Below are positions 1-7,017 of a DNA stretch of 64,000 nt, piece by piece (the stretch's first letter is position 1; every line of letters starts with the position of its first letter). Under the pieces are notes generated by a model. It searched no databases and was not told the origin of the DNA. It worked only from the letters and a program-made list of their open reading frames with translations. This DNA is from Gemmatimonadota bacterium. GTDB lineage: Bacteria > Gemmatimonadota > Gemmatimonadetes > Gemmatimonadales > Gemmatimonadaceae. Where the stretch lies: NCBI GenBank assembly GCA_021298835.1, contig JAJTHG010000017.1, forward strand, positions 62,001 through 126,000. The letters run 5' to 3'. The position numbers and the translations under genes are program-made.

Positions 1-1344
1 GGGGTCCTGCGTACGCTGACCGCTGCTGTAGAACACCTTCGCCTCGTTGACGAAGGTCGAGAAGCGCGACGTCAGCGTCGTCTGCACGCCGCCGCTGGTG
101 TTCCCCGAGTTGCCGCCGTGCACCGGGACCGAGAAGGTCCCGATGCCGGTCGCGTCGGCGTCGAGCCGCGTGAGGTTGGGCCGGATCGTGAGCGTGTGGT
201 CGTCGGAGAGGTTCCAGTCGAACCGGCCGATGAACGTCAGGTTGCTGTTCGTCGCCTGTCCCGGGATGGCGCCGATCGTGGCCGGGATGCCGTACGTCCC
301 GAGCTGCCCGAGAAACCGGTTGACCGAGTCGCGGTTCATCCCGAGCCGATCGAGCGTCAGCGGGTCCTGCACCGCGTTGGTCACCGTCGCGAGGGGCCGC
401 GCCGACTGCGTGAGGAGCAGCGACCCGAACCAGAACATCCGGTCCTCGATCAGTGGTCCGCCGACGCCGGCCGAGATCGTGCTCGACGTCACGCCGGCGC
501 CGAACGGGCCCTGCACGTCTGGCCGCCACTGCAGCGCGGGATTCCGGTACTGCGACGACATGCTCCACTGCAGCGCATTCGTGCCGCTGCGCGTGGTCGT
601 CGCGATCTGCCCGCCCGAGAACTGGCCGCGGGCGATGTCGTAGGTGTTGGTGATCACCCGTGTCCCACGCACCGCCTCCTGCGGCAGTTGGGCCGAGCCG
701 AAGGTGATACCGTCGAGCGTGAGGTTGTTCCCCGTGGTGCGCTGGCCGGCGACGTTGAAGCCCGCCGCCGACGAGTCGCTGCCCCCCTGCGCCACGACGC
801 CCGGCGTGATGGCCGCGAGCGCGTTGAGGTCGTTCTGCTCCACCGGGAGGCGGGAGGCCTGCTCGGTGCTGAACCCGCGCTGCGACTCGCCGGGCGTCGG
901 CTGGTTGGCGCCACCCTGGCCCCCGCCGCGGTTGCCGGTCACGCGCACCGCGGCGATCTGCTGCGCGGCGCGCGTCACGCCCCCCATCCGCACGTCGGTG
1001 AGGATGCGGTCCTCGTCGGCCTGCTTCTGCGCCTGCACCGTGCGCGGCGGGTAGCCGATCGCGTTGACCGTGATGCGGTACTGCCCGCCGCCATCGGGGA
1101 AGAGGATCGTGTAGCGGCCGTCGGTGCCCGTCGTCCGCGCGCGGGCCACGCCCGTCTCGACCGACCGTGCCGTGACACGGGCGTTGGGGATCGGCTTGCC
1201 CGTCGAGTCGGTCACCCGGCCCTGCAGGATGTCCGTGGTGCTGCCGATCTGTGCGTGCGCCGGCATGGCACCTCCGAGGGCGACGACGGCGGCGGCGGCG
1301 ATGGCGATGGTGCGAAGCGGGGCGAAGCTGAGCGACACGCGCAT
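1..1344 (-). CDS. Oar-like TonB-dependent outer membrane receptor, N-terminal part
   Basis: The reading frame is open from an ATG at 1344 down to the window edge (448 codons), so only the N-terminal part is present. Residues 1-31 form a signal peptide ending AHA-Q. Residues of about 35-115 form a carboxypeptidase-regulatory-like (Ig-fold) domain, starting LQGRVTDSTGKPIPNARV. A plug domain follows (about 150-250), with LTLDGI and the FSGGQI...TRSGTN stretch that is typical of Oar-type receptors rather than siderophore receptors. The start of the barrel follows. The predicted site is the outer membrane, with TonB-driven uptake of an unknown substrate or a surface role. No SusD-like partner is visible. 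The family call is secure; the substrate cannot be read. Confidence 0.85.
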   Translation of the reverse strand, partial: MRVSLSFAPLRTIAIAAAAVVALGGAMPAHAQIGSTTDILQGRVTDSTGKPIPNARVTARSVETGVARARTTGTDGRYTILFPDGGGQYRITVNAIGYPPRTVQAQKQADEDRILTDVRMGGVTRAAQQIAAVRVTGNRGGGQGGANQPTPGESQRGFSTEQASRLPVEQNDLNALAAITPGVVAQGGSDSSAAGFNVAGQRTTGNNLTLDGITFGSAQLPQEAVRGTRVITNTYDIARGQFSGGQIATTTRSGTNALQWSMSSQYRNPALQWRPDVQGPFGAGVTSSTISAGVGGPLIEDRMFWFGSLLLTQSARPLATVTNAVQDPLTLDRLGMNRDSVNRFLGQLGTYGIPATIGAIPGQATNSNLTFIGRFDWNLSDDHTLTIRPNLTRLDADATGIGTFSVPVHGGNSGNTSGGVQTTLTSRFSTFVNEAKVFYSSGQRTQDP

Positions 1345-1470
1345 GGCGGGAAGGACCGGTACTGGACGGCGACCCGGTCGCGCACGCGCACGAGCCCGGG
1401 AGGGCGGCCGGCGGTTCGCGGAGGGAGGGTGGCGCTTCCCATACGGGAACGCACGTGGGAACGTTGGGAG

Positions 1471-2229
1471 ATGAGCGATCCAGGTACGACTTCCGTTTCC
1501 ACCGAACAGGTGCATTTCGTCGCCGGGGCCACCGGCTACACGGGGCGCGGGGTCGTAGCGGCCCTGCGCCGTCGTGGCCACCTCACGTGGGCGCACGTGC
1601 GCCCGGACAACCGCGGGCTCGAGCGCTGGACGACCTTCTTCGCGGAGCAGGGGGCGGGGGTCGAGTCGGTGGCCTGGACCCCCGAGGCGATCGGGGCCTC
1701 GCTGGCCCGCATCCGCCCGACGCACGTGTGGAGTCTGCTCGGCACCACGCGCGCCCGCGCCGACCGCGACACCGGCTCGGCCGTCCCCGAGACCTACGAG
1801 GCGGTGGATTGGGGACTCTCGAAGTGCCTGCTCGATGCCGCCGTCGCCGCCGGTTCGAGCCCCGTATTCGTCTATCTGAGCGCGCAGGGGGTGCCCGAGC
1901 GCGGCGGCAACGACTACCTCGCCGTCCGCCGGCGGATGGAGCACGCCGTCCGTGCCAGCGGCCTCCCGTTCGTGCTCGCGCGCCCGGCGTTCATCAGCGG
2001 TGGCGACCGGCTCGACAAGCGTCCCATGGAGCGCGTCTATGCGACGGCGATCGACCTCGCCCTCGGTCCGGTCAGCGCGTTCGGTGGGCGGGGCCTCGTC
2101 GAGCGCTGGCGGTCGATCACCGGCCCGGATCTGGGCGAGGGCCTCGTGCGGTTGGTCGCCGACCGGGGCCTGCGGGACCGCGTCGTCGATGGGCGTGACT
2201 GGTGGCCCCTTCTGGTGCGCTCGGCCTAG
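1471..2229 (+). CDS. Atypical SDR / NAD(P)-binding Rossmann-fold protein
   Basis: 252 residues from an ATG preceded by GGGAG. The N-terminus carries the dinucleotide-binding glycine motif GATGYTG (about residues 18-24) after a beta strand. This is followed by an NmrA/HTATIP2-like layout: a YLSAQG strand, and an RRRMEHAV helix where active extended SDRs have YxxxK. The YxxxK pair is not clear here, so it may be a redox sensor or a non-classical reductase. It is transcribed divergently from the Oar-like receptor and lies 57-90 nt upstream of the kinase that opens the next gene run. A functional link to that run is not shown. Confidence 0.75.
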   Translation: MSDPGTTSVSTEQVHFVAGATGYTGRGVVAALRRRGHLTWAHVRPDNRGLERWTTFFAEQGAGVESVAWTPEAIGASLARIRPTHVWSLLGTTRARADRDTGSAVPETYEAVDWGLSKCLLDAAVAAGSSPVFVYLSAQGVPERGGNDYLAVRRRMEHAVRASGLPFVLARPAFISGGDRLDKRPMERVYATAIDLALGPVSAFGGRGLVERWRSITGPDLGEGLVRLVADRGLRDRVVDGRDWWPLLVRSA

Positions 2230-2318
2230 GGTGCGCGCGCTGGACCGAGACTTGCGGCGGCTTCGGGTGGCATAGGACATTGTGAGTGCCCGTCGTTCCC
2301 CCCCCGCTCCCCACGTCC

Positions 2319-4553
2319 ATGAACGACGAACGTTCGCCCGACGGACCCGCCGACTCCGGCGGGGCGCCCGCGCGTGCGTCCGGGGAGCGATCCCGCGCTG
2401 CGCAGCCCGACGCGACCATGTCCAGGCTCGCCGCGCTCACCTCGGCCGAGTACCGGGTGGAACGGGAGCTCGGGCGGGGTGGCATGGCCACGGTGTACCT
2501 GGCGCACGACATCGCGCTCGACCGGAAGGTCGCCATCAAGGTCATGAGCGCCGATCTCTTCGCCGCCGGCGACGTCCTGATCGACCGATTCATGCGCGAG
2601 GCGCGGACGGGGGCGCGCCTCAACCACCCGCACATCATCCCGGTCTACGCCGTCCGGGAGGCCCCGGATCTCATCTACTTCGTGATGAAGTTCATCGACG
2701 GGAAGCCGCTCGATGACGTCATCCGCACGCGCGGGCCTCTGCCCATCCCGCTCGTGGCCCGCATCCTTGCGCAGGTGTCGGACGCGCTCGCGTACGCGCA
2801 TCGCAACGGCATCGTGCACCGGGACATCAAGCCGGGCAACCTGATGCTGGACAAGGACGGCTGGGTGGTGCTCACCGACCTTGGCATCGCCAAGGTGCAG
2901 GAAGCCGCGATGCTCACGGCGACCGGCTCGACGATCGGGACGCCCACGTACATGAGCCCCGAGCAGTCCATGGCCGCCAAGGAGACCGGCGGGGCGTCCG
3001 ACCAGTACTCCCTCGGCTGCGTGGCCTTCGAGATGCTCACCGGCCAGCCGCCGTTCTCGGCGGACAGCGTCGTGGCGCTCATCTGGAAGCACCACACCGA
3101 GCCGCCGCCGTCCCTGCAGAAGCTGCGCCCGGACTGTCCCCCGGAGATGGTCGCCGCGATCACGCGGATGCTGCAGAAGTCGCCGGAGGACCGGTTCGGC
3201 GGCATGGAGGAGGTCACGCAGCTCTTCCGCGACGCGTCGAGCGGCGACGAGGAGGAGTTCCGCCTGCTCGTCCGCGCCTTCGCCACCGGCGAGGGTCAGA
3301 CGCAGGCCGTCGCCCGCATCAACAACACGCCGGCGCGGACGCCGGTACCGCGATCGAGCATCGGCGTGTCGCGTACGCCGGGCCGCCCCGTCTCGCGCGA
3401 AATCGCGAGCGTGACGACCGCTACATCGTCCGCCCCGCAAGACGGTCCGCCCCTTCCCGGCTCCACGAATCCGACGCCGATCCCGTCGTCGGCCGCCGCG
3501 GGCGCCGCCGCCCCGTGGCCGCGCACCCTGCTGCGGGGCAGCGATGCGCCGACCACCCGACGGCGGTTTCGCATGCCGGGAGTCCTGACCCTCGCGTTCG
3601 CGGGGGTGCTGGTGTGGTACCTGGCGTTTCCGCGGATCGGGCCGCTCAAGACCGCCGTCCCGACCGAGACGGCGCTCATGCGCCTGCGCGCCGCGGAGGC
3701 CGACGCGGCCGTCCGGCGCGGGCAGGCGACGGGCCCCGATGGCGCGTGCGAAGGCGTGCGGCTCGACCTGCCGTCCTGCCGCCGACAGGTCATCGTGCCG
3801 CTCAGCGCGATGGCGCCGGTTCTCGTGCAGGCGGTCGTCGCCGCGCAGGACTCGATGTTCGAGCGGCGGCAGGGTGCCGACTGGGTCGCCATGCGGCGCG
3901 CCGCCGGATATCCCCGCGACGCGTTCGAGTGGACGAACGGCATCGATCGCGCCGACGTCAGCGCCATCCTGCCCCGCCTCTCCAAGCGGATGGAGGTCGT
4001 CGGACGGGTCGGGTCGCTCTCGCAGCGGCTTGCCCAGAACCTGTGGTATCCGCCGGACGACGGCGTCTACCGCAAGCTGCGCGAGATCCGGGCGGCCAAC
4101 CGGCTGGCGGATGGCCTCGGGCGCGATCGGCTCCTCGAGGTGTACCTCAACGTGGCCGAGTTCGGGCCCGGCCTCTACGGCGTGGAGGCGGCCGCACAGG
4201 CCTACTTCAACGTGGGCGCGAAGAGTCTCACGAAGAGCCAGGCCGCCGCGCTCGCGGCCACCCTCGCGTCGCCGCGACGTTCGACGCCGCTGCTCGAACC
4301 CGCGGCGATGCGACGTCGTCAGCAGCTCATTCTGCGCCGGCTCGGCGGGGAGGCGGTCGGCATTCCCGCGGAGTGGGACGCGGGCCAAGCACCGGCCACC
4401 GCCGCGCCGCCGACGAAGGGAGCGACGACGCCGACTGCGAGTTCGCCCGAGGGGACGGCCGCCGCGCCGCCGGCCGCCGTGCCGAAGGCAGCCCCCGCCA
4501 AGTCCGCCGACACCACGCTCTCCGACTCCATCCCCGACGCAGCGTCGTCGTGA
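2319..4553 (+). CDS. Ser/Thr protein kinase fused to a degenerate GT51 (MtgA-like) domain
   Basis: 744 residues. Residues 46-310 are a complete Hanks-type kinase: GRGGMATVY glycine loop, VAIK lysine (K74), HRDIKPGN catalytic loop (D169), DLG magnesium loop and GTPTYMSPEQ. A Pro/Ala/Ser-rich linker leads to one membrane helix (about 421-439). Residues 490-660 then match biosynthetic transglycosylases (GT51): AAQDSMF...GAD, SLSQRLAQNL, RKLRE and LLEVYLNVAEFGPGLYGVEAAAQAYF. The first catalytic Glu of GT51 is a Gln here (CAG at 3846-3848, Q510); the second (E589) is kept. The C-terminus (about 680-744) is low-complexity Ala/Pro. GTG 2286 is an alternative start, 7 nt after TAGGAC; ATG 2418 is a third. 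The stop overlaps the next gene as GTGA. Inferred role: a membrane kinase with an extracytoplasmic lipid II- or glycan-binding sensor. Confidence 0.88.
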   Translation: MNDERSPDGPADSGGAPARASGERSRAAQPDATMSRLAALTSAEYRVERELGRGGMATVYLAHDIALDRKVAIKVMSADLFAAGDVLIDRFMREARTGARLNHPHIIPVYAVREAPDLIYFVMKFIDGKPLDDVIRTRGPLPIPLVARILAQVSDALAYAHRNGIVHRDIKPGNLMLDKDGWVVLTDLGIAKVQEAAMLTATGSTIGTPTYMSPEQSMAAKETGGASDQYSLGCVAFEMLTGQPPFSADSVVALIWKHHTEPPPSLQKLRPDCPPEMVAAITRMLQKSPEDRFGGMEEVTQLFRDASSGDEEEFRLLVRAFATGEGQTQAVARINNTPARTPVPRSSIGVSRTPGRPVSREIASVTTATSSAPQDGPPLPGSTNPTPIPSSAAAGAAAPWPRTLLRGSDAPTTRRRFRMPGVLTLAFAGVLVWYLAFPRIGPLKTAVPTETALMRLRAAEADAAVRRGQATGPDGACEGVRLDLPSCRRQVIVPLSAMAPVLVQAVVAAQDSMFERRQGADWVAMRRAAGYPRDAFEWTNGIDRADVSAILPRLSKRMEVVGRVGSLSQRLAQNLWYPPDDGVYRKLREIRAANRLADGLGRDRLLEVYLNVAEFGPGLYGVEAAAQAYFNVGAKSLTKSQAAALAATLASPRRSTPLLEPAAMRRRQQLILRRLGGEAVGIPAEWDAGQAPATAAPPTKGATTPTASSPEGTAAAPPAAVPKAAPAKSADTTLSDSIPDAASS

Positions 4554-5515
4554 GGCGGCTGTGGTTCGCCGCCGTTGCGCTTGGCCTGGTTCTCTCGGCA
4601 TGCGCGCGGCGCCCTTCGGTCTGGGTCTTCAGTGCCCCGTGGGATCCGCGCAGCGACCAGGCGCTGGCGAACGGCGTCGCGTGGCGCGCGACGATCGTCT
4701 CCGGCTGGATCGCGCTCGACACACTCGGTGGCGTGCCGAGCAGCTTGTATCGTGACGCCTTGCTTGCCGACTCGGCCGGACGCCCCCCGCGATTTGCGCT
4801 GGTCACCAGCTATCGTGGCGACCGATTCCATCCCGAGGCCGTTCGTGCGCTGGGCCGGGATTCCCTCGCGCGCCGGCGGGCCGCCGCCGTCCTCGAGCAG
4901 ATCCTGCGGGATGGGGCCTACGGTGGCGTCGTCCTGGACTTCGAGGCGCTGGCGCCGGCAGACACCGGGGATCTGGCGCGCGTCGTCGAGGCGCTGGGTG
5001 CCGCCGCGCGTCGCGGGGGGGCACGGACCGTGGCGATTGCCGTCCCGGCGCTCGACACGGCGGCGTATCCGGCGCGAATCTTGCTGCAGTACGTCGACCG
5101 GTTACTTGTCATGCTTTACGACCTGCACTGGAGTGGATCGGCCCCCGGGCCGGTCGCCGCCCGCGATTGGGCGCGTCAGGCCCTCCGGACGTGGGTCGAT
5201 GCGGCGAGCCCGGCACGGGTGGTCGCGGCGTTTCCGACCTACGGTTACCATTGGCGGCCGGGTGCTCCCACGGATGTCATCGGCTGGGGCGACGCGCAGC
5301 GCCTGGCCCGGGAGTCCGGGCAGTCGCTCGTTCGCGATTCGGCGTCGGGGGCCCTCCGCCTCCACCTCGGCGAGCGGGGCGAGGCATGGATCGCCGACGG
5401 CCTGCTTGCGGCGGGCATGACGGCTGATGCGCGGGCCCTCGGCGTGCGCACCGTTGCGCTGTGGCGGCTGGGTCTCGAGGACCCGGCCCTCTGGACTGCC
5501 TTGGGATTTCGATGA
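4550..5515 (+). CDS. GH18/YaaH-like glycoside hydrolase lipoprotein
   Basis: 321 residues from a GTG that overlaps the preceding stop. The N-terminus is a lipoprotein signal with lipobox LSAC (C18). The body is a (beta/alpha)8 GH18-like domain. The catalytic strand reads YGGVVLDFE, keeping D130 and the acid E132 but losing the first two Asp of DxxDxDxE. The later strand VMLYDLHWSGSAPGPVAA is very close to spore-lysin/YaaH-type GH18 enzymes. Its position inside a kinase/TPR/GT2 run recalls the GH18-fold hydrolase half of PgaB, but no NodB deacetylase domain is present. The likely role is trimming an extracellular amino-sugar polymer or peptidoglycan from the periplasmic face. The substrate is inferred. 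Confidence 0.75.
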   Translation: MRRLWFAAVALGLVLSACARRPSVWVFSAPWDPRSDQALANGVAWRATIVSGWIALDTLGGVPSSLYRDALLADSAGRPPRFALVTSYRGDRFHPEAVRALGRDSLARRRAAAVLEQILRDGAYGGVVLDFEALAPADTGDLARVVEALGAAARRGGARTVAIAVPALDTAAYPARILLQYVDRLLVMLYDLHWSGSAPGPVAARDWARQALRTWVDAASPARVVAAFPTYGYHWRPGAPTDVIGWGDAQRLARESGQSLVRDSASGALRLHLGERGEAWIADGLLAAGMTADARALGVRTVALWRLGLEDPALWTALGFR

Positions 5516-7014
5516 GTGGGTTCGTCAACAGCGGGATCGCCCCGCTCGACCGGCAGATCGGCGGCTTGGTGCCGGGTCGCCCCTATCTGGTCTCCGGCAA
5601 CCCGGGGACCGGCAAGAGCACCGCGTGCCTCGAGTTCGTCGACGCCGCGGTGCAGCGCGGGGAGCGTGCGCTCCTCCTGACGCACGACGACCCGGGCGAC
5701 CTCCTCGACTCGGCCGAGTTCCTCGGCATCGACCTGGGCGAGGCGCTCATCACGGACAAGGTCCGCATCGTGACGTTCCAGCTCGACTTCGTCCGCCGGT
5801 ACATGCGCGCCGCGACCCCGACCCTCGCATTCGAGGAGCTGCTCCGGCTCGTGGGCGACAGCCCCGTCCAGCGGATCGCGATCGATTCGATCGTCCCCTT
5901 CCTCGAGGGGGGCGGTGCCGGTTCCCAGAGCATCTTCGCGCTGGTGGACTTCCTCGACGCCGTGCAAGCCACCGCGCTCATCACCTACCCGGGCGACCTC
6001 GCCGGCCTGTACGACCAGCGCCTCGAGCCGCTGCTGCAGCGGGCCGGCGGGGTCTTCCACCTGACGGCCAGCGAGTTCGGCCGACGCCGCGGCAGCATGC
6101 AGATCCGCAAGCTGCGCCATCAGGCGTCCTCCGTGGCTCCCGTGCGCTACAAGATCGACGCCGGCTTCGGCTTCGCGCAGGACGGCGAGCCCAACGTGAA
6201 GGACGAGACGCTGATCGAGGAACTGCGCCGGCGCCTGCTCCTCGTCCGCCTCGTGGCGCCGATTCCCGAGTCCCTGCTCTCCACGCTGCAGTCGCGCTTC
6301 TCGGTCACCGTCCGCACCGCGGTACCGCCGGCCTTCGCCGAGGAGGTGCGCGAGGGACTCGGCGCCCTCATCCTCTGCGTGCAGCGCGACTCGCTCGACG
6401 AGGCCCTGCAGCACGTGCGGCAGCTGCGGGCCGCCGACGTGCGTACGCCGATCGTCCTCGTCACGCCGTTCCACCTGCGGGCCAGCGACCGCACGCGTAC
6501 GCTGCGCGCGGGCGCGGACGACTTCATCAGCGCCCACCTGAGCGAGCCCGAGTTCGTCGAACGCCTCCGCGGCATCATCCGTCGGGGGCGCTCGAAGGCC
6601 GTTGCCTCGCGGGACCAGGGCGTGCCGACGGTGCTCCAGCCGATGGACGACGATGGCCGGTACGTCCTGTTCGACGGGCAGGGGTTCGCCGGCACCGTGG
6701 CGTCCGTCGTCGGGACCGTGCGCGACCCCTTCTTCACCGTGCTCTGCCTGCAGTCGCCGGGCGGCGACGCCGACGCGCTCGCGGGCCTCCTCGTACGCGT
6801 GCTCCGCGTGGACTCCGGCGACTTCGTCGGCCGCACCGACGACACCGTCCTCGCCTTCCTCGACGGCGCGCGCCCGGGGGACCTCGGGGGCCTGCTGACG
6901 CGCATCCGCGAGAAGTGGAGCGAGCAGCTGGGCCCCCCGCTGCAGGCCGAGGTGCTCGGGTTCCCCGGCGACACCGAGGCGCTCTACGCGCGGCTCGGAC
7001 TCGTCGCTCCCTGA
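5512..7014 (+). CDS. KaiC-like ATPase with pseudo-receiver and C-terminal extension
   Basis: 500 residues; its ATG overlaps the previous stop (ATGA). Residues 1-225 form a RecA/KaiC-family ATPase: Walker A GNPGTGKST (29-37), HDDPGDLL, and a Walker B-like strand RIAIDSI (121-127). Residues of about 240-357 resemble a response-regulator receiver (LVRLVAPIPESL..., IVLVTPF, AGADDFI), but the phospho-acceptor strand reads GALILCVQ with no Asp, so it should not be phosphorylated there. Residues of about 375-500 form a third alpha/beta module with a GDF/R-x-x-D-D pattern that weakly recalls a degenerate GGDEF fold. It is cytoplasmic, with no signal or membrane helix. In this operon it may couple ATP or signalling state to polymer synthesis; that is inference. 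Confidence 0.82.
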   Translation: MSGFVNSGIAPLDRQIGGLVPGRPYLVSGNPGTGKSTACLEFVDAAVQRGERALLLTHDDPGDLLDSAEFLGIDLGEALITDKVRIVTFQLDFVRRYMRAATPTLAFEELLRLVGDSPVQRIAIDSIVPFLEGGGAGSQSIFALVDFLDAVQATALITYPGDLAGLYDQRLEPLLQRAGGVFHLTASEFGRRRGSMQIRKLRHQASSVAPVRYKIDAGFGFAQDGEPNVKDETLIEELRRRLLLVRLVAPIPESLLSTLQSRFSVTVRTAVPPAFAEEVREGLGALILCVQRDSLDEALQHVRQLRAADVRTPIVLVTPFHLRASDRTRTLRAGADDFISAHLSEPEFVERLRGIIRRGRSKAVASRDQGVPTVLQPMDDDGRYVLFDGQGFAGTVASVVGTVRDPFFTVLCLQSPGGDADALAGLLVRVLRVDSGDFVGRTDDTVLAFLDGARPGDLGGLLTRIREKWSEQLGPPLQAEVLGFPGDTEALYARLGLVAP

Positions 7015-7017
7015 CCG

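Noticed and set aside
118-1470. Plus-strand open frame running into the SDR gene
   Set aside because: It is antisense to the Oar-like receptor; the SDR fold starts only at about residue 15 after ATG 1471.
1850-1865. tRNA-like GGTTCGAGCCC
   Set aside because: It lies inside the SDR-like coding frame and no cloverleaf can be built around it.
4550-5515. PgaB-type polysaccharide deacetylase
   Set aside because: No NodB motifs (TFDD, HxxxH) are present; only the GH18-like part is seen.
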